From a virus: 32,267 bases of DNA. The first letter of the stretch is position 1. Every line of letters begins with the position of its first letter. The translations under genes and the position numbers were made by a program. Shown piece by piece: positions 11,481 to 19,277 of the stretch. The notes under the pieces are model-generated. The model had not been told where the DNA came from. It ran no database searches and saw nothing but the letters and a program-made list of their open reading frames with translations. Where the stretch lies: the IMG/VR virus record IMGVR_UViG_3300025154_000295, positions 1-32,267 of that record, one strand, 5' to 3'.

Positions 11481-11497
11481 ATAACCGAGGACGGTGT
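11481..11497 (+). repeat. Repeated translation-initiation leader, copy 2
   Basis: Identical 17 nt to 8036-8052 (ATAACCGAGGACGGTGT). It directly follows the TerL C-part stop and supplies the Shine-Dalgarno for the small GTG-started gene at 11502. Confidence 0.7.
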
Positions 11498-11501
11498 TAT
11501 T

Positions 11502-11687
11502 GTGAAAGAGTATATATGTTTTTATCATCAAGAATTTGTAATGACTTATTGTGTTAAGGTAAAATCGCTAAGTTATGATGAATCTGAAAATAAGTTTAGA
11601 GAGTATTTGAAACAAAACGGCATTGCCTATATTAGTGACAGTAATCTTACGATTTTTGAAGTTGGTAATATATGTGAAATATCTTAA
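11502..11687 (+). CDS. Hypothetical protein, 61 aa, GTG start
   Basis: GTG at 11502 follows the GAGG of the repeated leader. The product begins KEYICFYHQEFVMTYCVKVK and has a short alpha/beta pattern, ending IFEVGNICEIS. No recognised family. It sits between terL and portal, a position that often holds small unknown genes. Confidence 0.55.
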   Translation: MKEYICFYHQEFVMTYCVKVKSLSYDESENKFREYLKQNGIAYISDSNLTIFEVGNICEIS

Positions 11688-11699
11688 GGGTGTGTCTAA

Positions 11700-13811
11700 A
11701 TGGACTGGAAAAAACCATTTCGTGCGTTAAAAAAGAAGGTGAAAGAAATAGTAGCACCTGTCATAGAATACGATCAAGAGACTCTTGACCTACTTAAATA
11801 CTGGCAAGATCAGTTTGAGATTGACCGTTTCGCTAAGAAAAAGTATGACCTTCTCATGGACTCATGGGAAAACATGTATAACGGTAATCGTGAATTTGAG
11901 AACGTCAATAATCGGCAAGATAGGGAAGCGAGAACAGTTGTTAACTTCCCTCGCTTAATTATAGAAGCACTTATTGATATGACTATTCCTGACCATGACT
12001 TTAAACCTGTTGCCGCTGCCGATGAAGTGCCTGTTAATGCTTTGAAAAGTTACGTCGGTTATGTGCTGAGAAGTTCTTCTCCTTCATTAGAAGAAATGAA
12101 TATGTCAGACGAGCGCAGAGTTTCAAAGCTGGGTGGTACATTTAAGAAGGTTCACTGGAATAATAATATTAAACGTGCGGGGTATATTGGTGAGATTGAG
12201 ATTAGTAATCCTCACCCCAAAGATATCATTCCCAATAAATCGTCCATCAACTTCGGTGACGATATGGAACATTATCACCATCCGGTTAACCGTACACAAA
12301 AGTATATTCTTCGTAAATGGAAGGATATAACGAAGGATATGCTGGAAGAAAAGGCAATTCTGTATGCCGAGTATGACGAGATATTGGGCGACCAAAGGAT
12401 AACTACCGTTACCGATACTACCGGAGTTTCTAAGGATACGGGACTTGGTAAATATACAATTATTGAGACTACCTATCGTGACGATGACGGAGATATTTGT
12501 AAGTTGTGGTGGTCCGGTGACTTGTTGATTAAGCACCTGCCTAAGTTCTTTTATCGTAGGGACGAGGACGGTAATCCATATAAGACTGAAACTATCGAAG
12601 CAGGTACGCAGGTTCGCAAGGGAATTGATGAATACGGCAATATTGCCTACCGTGTTATTGATGCCGAAACAGAGGCAGAGTATTACATACCTACTTGCTG
12701 GGATATAGTCTATCAACCCTTTATTATGCGTGATAAGTGTTGTTGGGGTATATCTATTATGGAAGATGTTTGGGACTTGCAGGAGAGTATTAAGAAAGCG
12801 GTGCATATGTACGAAGAATCTTTCCTTCGTGGTAGGAAGAAGATTTTAACCGACTCTCTTGAAGTACAAAGGAAACTTATGGACCCAACATCAGAGATAA
12901 TCCATGTTAACGATCCGAATTCTGTTAAAGAAGTCGATTTAAGTACCAATATTGACGGTATTCAATTGGTTGATAAATTTAAAGAATGGATGCAACTTAT
13001 TACCGGCGTAACCGATGCCTCACTAGGAGTTCATCAACCTGGGGTAACTTCCGGCGATCAGGCGCAGGCATATATAAGTCAGTCAAGTAATAAATTAGCG
13101 ATTAAGTCTGCCTATAAGTCAACCTCGTTTAAGACTCTTTACCGCACTATTGCCGAGTTTGCGTTGGCGTTCTGTGACGATGACAGACCTTTCCGCATTA
13201 CCGGAGAGAAGGGCGAGAATAAATACGGTCAGTTTAACCGCTTATCTATGCTTCGTGACGTTAACGGAGACTTAATTTATCCTGACTTCGATATTGAGAT
13301 TAGTGCAGAAGTTGGATTTATGAAGAATAAGTCGGAAATGATGAATTCTATTGTGTCTCTTGCAGGGCAGGGACGCTTTGAACCTACTCCTGGCAATATG
13401 CTGATACTGAAAATTCTTGACAAAATCGGTGTTCCGCATCTCAAAGAGGTTATTGGTCAGATGGAGCAGGATATACAGCAAGCGCAGGAGGCCCAAGCAA
13501 AGCAGGAAGAACAGGCTAAACTTATACAAGAACAACAACTACAGCAGAGTACCGATATGATGCTTGCCAAACAGCAGCATGAAAAAGAACTTGCCGTCAT
13601 AAAACAGCAGGGAGAATTAAACCGTCAACAGCAATCGCACGACCTTGAAAGTGACAAAGAGGCTATGAGCGGCGATTTACAGCAGGAAGCGGTTATTCAG
13701 TTCATGGACAGGTTGAATCAGATTAAAGAACAAGATCCCGATGTGTTTATGCAGATTATGCAGTTGCCAGCAGATCAGCAGGTACAGGCGGCAATGAGCA
13801 TGGTGGGTTGA
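11700..13811 (+). CDS. Portal protein, 703 aa
   Basis: Forms the dodecameric ring at the head vertex through which DNA enters and leaves. The N-terminus (WKKPFRALKKKVKEIVAPVI) leads into a large alpha/beta region with NRQDREARTVVNFPRLIIEA, DDGDICKLWWSGDLLIKHLP and the helical SGDQAQAYISQSS stem-like segment. The last ~130 residues are an extended Gln/Glu-rich coiled coil (IQQAQEAQAKQEEQAKLIQE), as in P22-type portals with a barrel. Size is close to P22 gp1. It follows terL and precedes scaffold and capsid, the standard order. The start is ATG after GGGTGTGTCTAA. Confidence 0.88.
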   Translation: MDWKKPFRALKKKVKEIVAPVIEYDQETLDLLKYWQDQFEIDRFAKKKYDLLMDSWENMYNGNREFENVNNRQDREARTVVNFPRLIIEALIDMTIPDHDFKPVAAADEVPVNALKSYVGYVLRSSSPSLEEMNMSDERRVSKLGGTFKKVHWNNNIKRAGYIGEIEISNPHPKDIIPNKSSINFGDDMEHYHHPVNRTQKYILRKWKDITKDMLEEKAILYAEYDEILGDQRITTVTDTTGVSKDTGLGKYTIIETTYRDDDGDICKLWWSGDLLIKHLPKFFYRRDEDGNPYKTETIEAGTQVRKGIDEYGNIAYRVIDAETEAEYYIPTCWDIVYQPFIMRDKCCWGISIMEDVWDLQESIKKAVHMYEESFLRGRKKILTDSLEVQRKLMDPTSEIIHVNDPNSVKEVDLSTNIDGIQLVDKFKEWMQLITGVTDASLGVHQPGVTSGDQAQAYISQSSNKLAIKSAYKSTSFKTLYRTIAEFALAFCDDDRPFRITGEKGENKYGQFNRLSMLRDVNGDLIYPDFDIEISAEVGFMKNKSEMMNSIVSLAGQGRFEPTPGNMLILKILDKIGVPHLKEVIGQMEQDIQQAQEAQAKQEEQAKLIQEQQLQQSTDMMLAKQQHEKELAVIKQQGELNRQQQSHDLESDKEAMSGDLQQEAVIQFMDRLNQIKEQDPDVFMQIMQLPADQQVQAAMSMVG

Positions 13812-13834
13812 TAACGGATAACCGGAGGTAAATA

Positions 13835-13963
13835 ATGTTAACTGACAAAGAGAAAAAAGTAATCGACAAGATGAAGTCTACTCCGTGGGGTACAATCGTT
13901 ATTAAAATGAAGGGCGGTAAACCTGTCATGCTGAGTACGACCGAGGATATTAAACTTGATTAG
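13835..13963 (+). CDS. YezD/DUF2292-like small protein, 42 aa
   Basis: GGAGGTAAATA precedes the ATG. The body KVIDKMKSTPWGTIVIKMKG, then GKPVMLSTTEDIKLD, fits the small DUF2292 (YezD) pattern: a short helix, a G-[ST]-[IV] strand, a G-K turn and a closing strand. Family function is unknown. It is tightly placed between portal and another tiny gene with good ribosome-binding sites. Confidence 0.6.
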   Translation: MLTDKEKKVIDKMKSTPWGTIVIKMKGGKPVMLSTTEDIKLD

Positions 13964-13975
13964 GAGGCGTTTACT

Positions 13976-14077
13976 ATGGCAGGTTGTAAAGGTAAGGGCA
14001 AGGGCATGAAAGGTATGCCTAAGTCAGACAAGAAAGAAATGGGCATGGGCAAGGGTTATGGTAAGAAGATGAAATAA
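13976..14077 (+). CDS. Gly/Lys/Met-rich micropeptide, 33 aa
   Basis: GGAGG precedes the ATG at 13976. About one third Lys and one quarter Gly with several Met (KGKGKGMKGMPKSDKKEMGM). Unstructured and strongly basic; it might coat DNA or RNA or bind an acidic scaffold. Such short basic genes occur near portal in some phages. No family assigned. Confidence 0.55.
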   Translation: MAGCKGKGKGMKGMPKSDKKEMGMGKGYGKKMK

Positions 14078-14112
14078 TAACTAAATAACCAATCCTTAGT
14101 AGGAAAACCACA

Positions 14113-14170
14113 GGGATAGTGTATGAGACAATGCGACTAAGCACTCTCTCATACACTATCCCTATTTTTA
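14113..14170 (+). terminator. Strong intrinsic terminator after the packaging/portal unit
   Basis: A perfect 16-bp stem, GGGATAGTGTATGAGA with its complement, 18-nt loop, then TATTTTTATT. It ends the portal-side transcription unit before the scaffold and capsid genes. Confidence 0.92.
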
Positions 14171-14201
14171 TTGCCTAAATCTATGAAAGGAGGTGTTAAA
14201 C

Positions 14202-14348
14202 ATGGCCAAAAATCTCGACAAAGCTATGCCGTGTAGCGGTACTTTTACCTATGGTAATACTGGTAGTCGGCAGGCAGATGTTACTCGTGTCATTAAGGGT
14301 GGCGATCTGCGTTCACGCCCCGGCAAGAACAACGGTGCTGTTAAATAG
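14202..14348 (+). CDS. Small hypothetical protein, 48 aa
   Basis: AAAGGAGGTG lies 6 nt before the ATG. MAKNLDKAMPCSGTFTYGNT then GSRQADVTRVIKGGDLRSRP; basic and glycine-rich, no predicted helix of length. It stands alone between two terminators (14113 and 14351), so its mRNA must come from read-through or from a promoter I could not identify. Function unknown. Confidence 0.55.
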   Translation: MAKNLDKAMPCSGTFTYGNTGSRQADVTRVIKGGDLRSRPGKNNGAVK

Positions 14349-14350
14349 TT

Positions 14351-14373
14351 AAGGCAGGGTAAAACCTGCTTTT
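14351..14373 (+). terminator. Intrinsic terminator
   Basis: GCAGG-(GTAAAA)-CCTGC followed by TTTT, starting just after the stop of the 48-aa gene. Confidence 0.75.
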
Positions 14374-14488
14374 CCTATTTGCCTACATAACATCGTTCCG
14401 CATTAGGGTGGCAGTTGGAAATAGACAACGTACACGCCGGATAGACGGTGAAATATATCGCTGGCGAGCGTAAACGTGGGGTGTAATT
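14374..14488 (+). other. 115-nt leader of the scaffold/capsid unit
   Basis: Contains CGCCGGATAGACGGTG and CGCTGGCGAGCG partial hairpins and ends in the GGGGTG ribosome-binding site of the scaffold gene. I see no good promoter here. Confidence 0.3.
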
Positions 14489-15319
14489 ATGGAAGATCAA
14501 GTATTGGAAACAGGAACAGAGGAAGTCGTTTCACCTCAAACAGATATTGACACTAACGAACAAACCAATACCGGGGACGTAACCGGCACTCAGCAAATGA
14601 GTGATGCTGAAGTCGTTGAACAGCAGAAACAGAAGCAGACACAGGAACAAAACAGGGCATTTGCTCAGATGCGTAGGGAGGCACAAGAGGCCAAGCGCAA
14701 AGCAGATGAACTTGAACAATGGAAACGTGACTTTGAGCAGAAGAATAACGCACAGCAACAGAGACAGTTGCAGGCAGACATGGATGCTCAGAGGGAAAAA
14801 CTTGCCGCAGAGTTAGAGGAACAGGGATTTCCTGTTAGTCAGATTAACAAATATCTGAAAATGGACCCTGTTTTTCAGCAGATGCAGGAAGAGTTAAACG
14901 CCAATAAGCAGCAGTTAGAGCAAGAAAGACACCTGAGAAATAGGCAGGAGGCAGAACAGCAGTTTGTGAAGGACCATGCCTATTTAAGGAGTAAATACGG
15001 TGACATTGTTCCCGACTTGAATAATCTTGACCAGGCAACCGTTGATATGCTGTATGGCGGTATGCCGCTTAGATCGGCATGGCTAACTGCTAATGAGGAT
15101 GCTATTGCCGAGGCGTTGCAGAAAAAGGCAGCGCATAAGGCTATTAAGCAGGTGGGCAGTAAGGCGCACTTGGGTACTGAGAAGTCGAATGATAGTACGG
15201 ATTTGGGTACTCAGGTTAGTTTGAGCGCGGAACAGATGAAAACTTGGAAGTCAATGTTTCCTGGTGAAACAGAGGCACAACTAAAGAAACGTGCCGCAAA
15301 ATACGTTAATAAGAAATAG
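14489..15319 (+). CDS. Capsid scaffold protein, 276 aa
   Basis: Directs assembly of the prohead and is then lost. Very rich in Gln, Glu and Lys with a long coiled coil (about 45-150: QQKQKQTQEQNRAFAQMRRE, then EAKRKADELEQWKRDFEQK). The acidic N-terminus and the basic C-terminal end (LKKRAAKYVNKK) are typical; the basic end normally contacts the coat protein. It sits directly before the decoration and major capsid genes. Start ATG after GTGGGGTG. Confidence 0.8.
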   Translation: MEDQVLETGTEEVVSPQTDIDTNEQTNTGDVTGTQQMSDAEVVEQQKQKQTQEQNRAFAQMRREAQEAKRKADELEQWKRDFEQKNNAQQQRQLQADMDAQREKLAAELEEQGFPVSQINKYLKMDPVFQQMQEELNANKQQLEQERHLRNRQEAEQQFVKDHAYLRSKYGDIVPDLNNLDQATVDMLYGGMPLRSAWLTANEDAIAEALQKKAAHKAIKQVGSKAHLGTEKSNDSTDLGTQVSLSAEQMKTWKSMFPGETEAQLKKRAAKYVNKK

Positions 15320-15329
15320 GGGGTTTATC

Positions 15330-15755
15330 ATGGCATTAAGAATTATTGGAAGCATTTTGACTGGTGCTTCGAGAGATAAGTTTATTGATAACATCTATAT
15401 GACAGATTCGGAGGCGGCAGTAGCTGGGCGTGGCTATTACCTTGCTTCTGGCAGATGGACTAAATCTGCTACAACCGCAGCAATTGAGGCGGTTTGTGTT
15501 AAGGCGGCAGATGCTGGAACTGATGTATTGCCGATTATGGCAGTAGTTAAGACTGGTGACATTATTGAGGCAAATTATACCGGAACCGCAGATGCAGCAT
15601 TTTTGCCGGGACTTACTGTAGCAATTTTGGATTCTAATGGAGACAATGTGGATGCCGCAACCGTTACTGGAGGTCATGGGGTTATCTTGGAGAAAGATAC
15701 TGTTGGACTAAAAGTAAGGATGATTGTTAAGAAGAATTTCACTGAGGCCAGCTAA
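15330..15755 (+). CDS. Probable head decoration/stabilisation protein, 141 aa
   Basis: GGGGG lies 6 nt before ATG 15330. The product is beta-rich and Ala/Gly/Thr-rich (TTAAIEAVCVKAADAGTD, IIEANYTGTADAAFLPG, ATVTGGHGVILEKDTVGLKV), a pattern like small beta-barrel decoration proteins placed beside the capsid gene. A minor head protein is an alternative. It terminates at its own stop-overlapping terminator. Confidence 0.55.
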   Translation: MALRIIGSILTGASRDKFIDNIYMTDSEAAVAGRGYYLASGRWTKSATTAAIEAVCVKAADAGTDVLPIMAVVKTGDIIEANYTGTADAAFLPGLTVAILDSNGDNVDAATVTGGHGVILEKDTVGLKVRMIVKKNFTEAS

Positions 15756-15776
15756 TTAGTTGGTCTTTTTATTTTG
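15746..15776 (+). terminator. Intrinsic terminator overlapping the decoration-gene stop
   Basis: GGCCAGCTAATTAGTTGGTC folds on itself (up to 8-10 bp with G-U pairs) followed by TTTTTATTTT. The TAA stop lies within the stem, so termination may be partial. Confidence 0.65.
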
Positions 15777-15797
15777 TAAATTGAGAGGAGAAAAGAC

Positions 15798-16769
15798 ATG
15801 GCAGTTTTAATTCAAGAAAGCGGAGATTTTGAACAGTTAGTTGGTAAATATGAACATGCGCTCTTAGAATTCTGGCAGGACGGTTTTACCGATGCTATTC
15901 AAGATAGTATGATTGATGAGTTATATACTCCTGAGCAATCAGATAACCCCACTGAGGCAATCGGTGAGATGGTTGGGGCGATTGACTACAGCAAGTGGAA
16001 CGGTGAATTCACTTATGGCACCATGAAACAAGGCGATACGAAGATCTGGACCCCAATCGTGTGGCAGGCTGGCATGGAGTATGACAGATTTTTACTGTCT
16101 AATGCCAAACTTATTAATTTAAAAGATGATTTCAGTGGTTTCTCTATTGGCGCAGCAAGACACCGCGAAGCGTGCGCATCCGGTTTACTTACTTATGCCG
16201 ACCAGACAAGTTTTATGGTTAACGGAACTCCTGTTAACTGGACTTTGACAGCCAATGGGTTGCCACTTGCTTCAAACGCTCAGACTTCTGCTAATTATGG
16301 AAGCACTCAGGATAACTTAGAGGCTCTAGAACTCAACGACGAGAATATCGAAATTTTATGTCAAAAAATGTTTGACGTTAAGGACAGTTCGGGCAAGGAC
16401 GCAAATCTTCAACCTGATACTTTAATCGTGCCTACCGCACTTCGCAAAAAGGCTTTGGAGTTAATCGGTGGAGAAGGTAAGGTAGATTCTTCCGACAACA
16501 ACCCGAACATCTATAATGGTTCGATGAAATTGATTGTCTACAAGCAATTCCGTCGTCAGGCCGGAAAGACTGGTCAACCGTGGTGTATTATGGACTCTAA
16601 GATGGCTAAAAAATCCATGAAGTGGATTAATCGCCTAGAATCTGGTGATAAATACGATATTATCTCTTGGAAGAATATGGAGAATCAGGTCTGGAAAGTA
16701 GGTTCCATAATGTGGTATTCATGCGGCAGCAAGTCATGGAGGCCTTTCCAGTTCAGTATACCTGCGTAA
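15798..16769 (+). CDS. Major capsid protein, 323 aa
   Basis: AGAGGAG then ATG. Position after scaffold and decoration gene, and sequence with alternating strands and loops (FTYGTMKQGDTKIWTPIVWQ, NAKLINLKDDFSGFSIGAAR, QPDTLIVPTALRKKALELIG, LIVYKQFRRQAGKTGQPW), suit the coat subunit. The C-terminus KSWRPFQFSIPA suggests a beta-tongue or P-domain end. No domain motif is diagnostic by eye, so the call rests on gene order, length and composition. Confidence 0.75.
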   Translation: MAVLIQESGDFEQLVGKYEHALLEFWQDGFTDAIQDSMIDELYTPEQSDNPTEAIGEMVGAIDYSKWNGEFTYGTMKQGDTKIWTPIVWQAGMEYDRFLLSNAKLINLKDDFSGFSIGAARHREACASGLLTYADQTSFMVNGTPVNWTLTANGLPLASNAQTSANYGSTQDNLEALELNDENIEILCQKMFDVKDSSGKDANLQPDTLIVPTALRKKALELIGGEGKVDSSDNNPNIYNGSMKLIVYKQFRRQAGKTGQPWCIMDSKMAKKSMKWINRLESGDKYDIISWKNMENQVWKVGSIMWYSCGSKSWRPFQFSIPA

Positions 16770-16780
16770 TTTGTAGTATT

Positions 16781-16818
16781 TGAGGTGTGATTACCTTACA
16801 TCACACCTCATTGTCCTT
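16781..16818 (+). terminator. Terminator after the capsid gene, shared with the RHH3 gene end
   Basis: TGAGGTGTGAT/ATCACACCTCA, 11-bp perfect stem with an 8-nt loop (16781-16810), then TTGTCCTTT. On the minus strand the repressor's stop (16803-16801) is inside this stem. Confidence 0.7.
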
Positions 16819-16938
16819 TACCCATAACTCTAGTAGCGACTTTACTGTGTCCTGTATGTTTACGTCTTTCTTTATACATAAAACCTTAACTTTCTTTATT
16901 AGTTCATCTTCTAATCTAATATTTAATTGTTTTAGCAT
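16801..16938 (-). CDS. Ribbon-helix-helix protein, 45 aa (RHH3)
   Basis: AAAAGGAGGGTTAAA precedes the ATG at 16938. Opening LKQLNIRLEDELIKKVKVLC is a ribbon plus helix 1, then VNIQDTVKSLLELWVKDN is helix 2, the CopG/Arc pattern at minimal size. It runs opposite to the surrounding structural genes and diverges from an HNH endonuclease gene, with TATCAT/ATGATA operator repeats in between. It probably represses itself and the endonuclease. The pair looks like an inserted cassette. Confidence 0.75.
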   Translation of the reverse strand: MLKQLNIRLEDELIKKVKVLCIKKDVNIQDTVKSLLELWVKDNEV

Positions 16939-16956
16939 TTTAACCCTCCTTTTAGC

Positions 16957-17027
16957 TTGCTATCATTATATAAATATGATATAATAATATCATGCTATAA
17001 GTATAGCACAATATAAAAATAAGTCAA
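16957..17027. promoter_or_regulatory. Divergent promoters with palindromic operators (RHH3/HNH)
   Basis: Plus strand: TTGCTA (16957-16962), 17 bp, TATAAT (16980-16985), toward the HNH gene. Minus strand: TTGACT (17027-17022), 16 bp, TATACT (17005-17000), toward RHH3. Between and over them are ATGATAT-AATA-ATATCAT (16976-16993), TGCTAT-AAGT-ATAGCA (16993-17008) and a further TATCAT (16961-16966). One bound repressor array would shut off both directions. Confidence 0.8.
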
Positions 17028-17039
17028 AGAGGGTTTTTT

Positions 17040-18038
17040 ATGAAACAGCAAAAAAATATTAAATTAAGAAAAAACTTCAATGAAATAGTTAAGGGATTTG
17101 AGGATAGGGATTGTATACTGCTTATAAAGGAAGAGGAATATATAAATACTAAACAAAAACTTCCCTACATCTGCAACAAACATAAAGATAAGGGAATTCA
17201 GTATACAAGGTGGGATAATTTTAGAATATCTGTTGGCTGTTACTATTGTAGTTATGAGTATAGGGGTAAAAATAGGAGAGTTGGTTTTGATGTAATTTGT
17301 AAGTCTTTTTCTGATAGAGACTATATGTTATTAGCTAAGGAAACTGATTACAATAACAACTCAACTAAACTTCCTTATGTCTGCCCTAAACATAAGGAAA
17401 ATGGCATTCAATATATAACATGGTCAGACTTTAATTCTGGATGTGGTTGCTATTATTGCGGCAGGGAAAAGGTTGAGGAATTAAAGTTTAGATATACCTT
17501 AGAGTATTTACAGAAAAAATACAATGATCGCGGATACACACTTTTAAACCCAGACTATAAAGGAACCGACAGTTACTCCTATTTTGTTTGTGAGAAACAC
17601 CCAGACAAAATTCAAAGAGTTAAATTCTCTAATTTTATACATCTTGGCGACGGATGTGCTTTTTGTCGGGATGAACGCAGACCGAGAGGTAAAAATCACT
17701 ACTTATGGAATGGCGGCGTTACTCCTGAGCATGAGAGAATAAGGAAAAGTAAAGAGTATGTCTCATGGAAGGTTAAAGTTCTCATAAGAGATAAACATAC
17801 CTGCCAATGTTGCGGAAGTAGAAAGGGAAAGGATTTAAGGGCACATCACATTAAAGGTTTTGCCAATAATCCAAAACTAAGGACTGATGTAAATAATGGC
17901 ATAACTCTTTGCAAATACTGCCACGACACTAAATATCCTGGTAGTCTGCACAATGTTTATGGATGCTGGGATGTTACCGAACAACAACTAACTGAATACA
18001 TGAAAAGAAGGAAGGAGGAATTATTAAATGCAAATTGA
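17040..18038 (+). CDS. HNH endonuclease with three zinc-finger repeats, 332 aa
   Basis: Free-standing homing-type nuclease. Residues 12-71, 82-141 and 152-210 are three copies of a ~60-residue repeat: a start like FEDRDCILL, a C-x2-KH unit (YICNKH, YVCPKH, FVCEKH) and a closing C-x2-C (GCYYC, GCYYC, GCAFC). Each would bind one zinc and make DNA contacts. The nuclease lies at 250-300: KHTCQCCG, then RAHHIKGF, then NNGITLCKYCHD, a full HNH with two structural Cys pairs. Its last codons carry the ribosome-binding site of the next gene. It has its own promoter under RHH3 control, unlike its structural neighbours, which suggests insertion. Confidence 0.85.
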   Translation: MKQQKNIKLRKNFNEIVKGFEDRDCILLIKEEEYINTKQKLPYICNKHKDKGIQYTRWDNFRISVGCYYCSYEYRGKNRRVGFDVICKSFSDRDYMLLAKETDYNNNSTKLPYVCPKHKENGIQYITWSDFNSGCGCYYCGREKVEELKFRYTLEYLQKKYNDRGYTLLNPDYKGTDSYSYFVCEKHPDKIQRVKFSNFIHLGDGCAFCRDERRPRGKNHYLWNGGVTPEHERIRKSKEYVSWKVKVLIRDKHTCQCCGSRKGKDLRAHHIKGFANNPKLRTDVNNGITLCKYCHDTKYPGSLHNVYGCWDVTEQQLTEYMKRRKEELLNAN

Positions 18039-18411
18039 TAAGGGTATCCTTCCTATGGTTGAAGTAATGAACGCAACTGGTTTCATGCAAACATGTTCTA
18101 GTTGTCAGGGACATAGTAAAGGCATCCACCGCCTACCATATGTATCTTTTTATTGCAGGCAAAATGAAATAAGAAAACTATCTATAATTCTGGATAATGC
18201 TAGTGTGGAGTTAGAGGAGATTGGCGCACCGTTCTCTATAGATTGTTGTCTGGTGTTTAGTCCCGATATAGGTGATAATACCTTGGATGCAAAACTCGGC
18301 TGGGCAGTTTTTAATATCAGCCCCATAGAGGATAAAGGCTTTAGAATGAAAAAGACTGACAAGGAAATTTTCATACTTGTAATAGCAAATGCAATAATAG
18401 ATTCACTTTAG
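18028..18411 (+). CDS. Hypothetical protein, 127 aa
   Basis: AAGGAGG then 9 nt before ATG 18028, overlapping the end of the HNH gene by 11 nt. The N-terminal part MVEVMNATGFMQTCSSCQGH followed by RLPYVSFYCRQNE recalls a group of small phage proteins with a 'SSC.GH' stretch; the rest is alpha/beta (KLSIILDNASVELEEIGAPF, EIFILVIANAIIDSL). Role unknown. It ends at a clear terminator and belongs to the HNH transcript, so it could be a passenger of the cassette. Confidence 0.55.
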   Translation: MQIDKGILPMVEVMNATGFMQTCSSCQGHSKGIHRLPYVSFYCRQNEIRKLSIILDNASVELEEIGAPFSIDCCLVFSPDIGDNTLDAKLGWAVFNISPIEDKGFRMKKTDKEIFILVIANAIIDSL

Positions 18412-18432
18412 ACACCTAACGGTGTCTTTTAA
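18410..18432 (+). terminator. Intrinsic terminator after the HNH cassette
   Basis: AGACACC-TAAC-GGTGTCT (7 bp) followed by TTTTAATTTT. It separates the HNH transcript from the following virion genes. Confidence 0.85.
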
Positions 18433-18454
18433 TTTTCCCATAAGGAGGTATAAA

Positions 18455-18994
18455 ATGGCAACATATTCACATAACAAAAAAGTATGCGGCATCGAAGGTT
18501 TATATGTAGGTGTAGCAGGGTCAGAAAAGAAAGTCGCTGATGGCACAGGTAAACTATTTCAACAGGAAGTAGAAATCACCTCTAATGCTGCTGAGTTGAA
18601 CTTAGTTGACAACGCTGACCGCATCGAAAAAGTAGCTAAAATAGCACTCTCTGCAGTCAATACGGCAGGCGGTGTATTTGCCTGGCAGAATGACGAAGGT
18701 GCTTCTATTATCGTCACCGGACTGTATCTTAACGTAACCACCAAGACTACCGGAGCATGTTCGCTGGATTGCGGTACTACTGCAACTTCGGCAACTACCC
18801 TGTCTGACAACTTAATTAACGCCGTTGACGTTAACTCTGCTGCCGGTGTATTTGACAATATTACCGATAAAGGGACTAACGGTAAGTCTCGTCAGTTATT
18901 AGCATCTGGTAAATGGGTAACTGGTTCGGTTGTATCGGGTGGTGCAAGTGCCGGTATCGTTGGGTTTGCCTATATTCGATATATTGTAATTTAA
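18455..18994 (+). CDS. Probable virion surface or minor head protein, 179 aa
   Basis: AAGGAGG then 6 nt before ATG 18455. Composition Ala/Thr/Val/Gly-rich with many short strands (AAELNLVDNADRIEKVAKIA, GASIIVTGLYLNVTTKTTGA, GSVVSGGASAGIVGFAYIRY), resembling beta-sandwich decoration or fibre-base proteins. The neighbouring gene order (capsid before, fibre-like protein after) fits. No family-specific motif. Confidence 0.5.
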   Translation: MATYSHNKKVCGIEGLYVGVAGSEKKVADGTGKLFQQEVEITSNAAELNLVDNADRIEKVAKIALSAVNTAGGVFAWQNDEGASIIVTGLYLNVTTKTTGACSLDCGTTATSATTLSDNLINAVDVNSAAGVFDNITDKGTNGKSRQLLASGKWVTGSVVSGGASAGIVGFAYIRYIVI

Positions 18995-19007
18995 ACTGAG
19001 GTGCTTT

Positions 19008-19277
19008 ATGCGATACACCAAAAAACCGGAAAATTTCACCGATACAGAGAGGTTGCTTTTAGGCATATTGGAGGAATTGCAGAAAATATCCTCACTTTTA
19101 CATACACCAAAAGTAGTTGAAACGCCCAAGAAAGATGTTGGGCGTACTGTATCGGTGAAGAAAACTAAGGAAATAAAGAAATATTCATGCAAAAAGTGCG
19201 GCAGGGAGTTTGGTAATGCCCGTGTCCGCACTAACCACGAAAAGAACTGCAAGGGTGGTGTTAAAGATAGCAACTAA
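19008..19277 (+). CDS. C2H2-like zinc-finger protein, 89 aa
   Basis: GAGGTGCTTT then ATG at 19008. The N-terminus has a helix (DTERLLLGILEELQKISSLL), the middle is Lys/Val-rich, and the end YSCKKCGREFGNARVRTNHE followed by KNC is a classic C-x2-C...H-x4-C finger. C2H2-like fingers of this type occur in small phage and Bacillota DNA-binding proteins. The last 62 nt overlap the start of the next gene in another frame, so one of the two starts may be wrong. Confidence 0.65.
   Translation: MRYTKKPENFTDTERLLLGILEELQKISSLLHTPKVVETPKKDVGRTVSVKKTKEIKKYSCKKCGREFGNARVRTNHEKNCKGGVKDSN

Noticed and set aside
12123-12806. Minus-strand 227-aa frame
   Set aside because: Antisense shadow of the portal gene; no ribosome-binding site and no family-like sequence.
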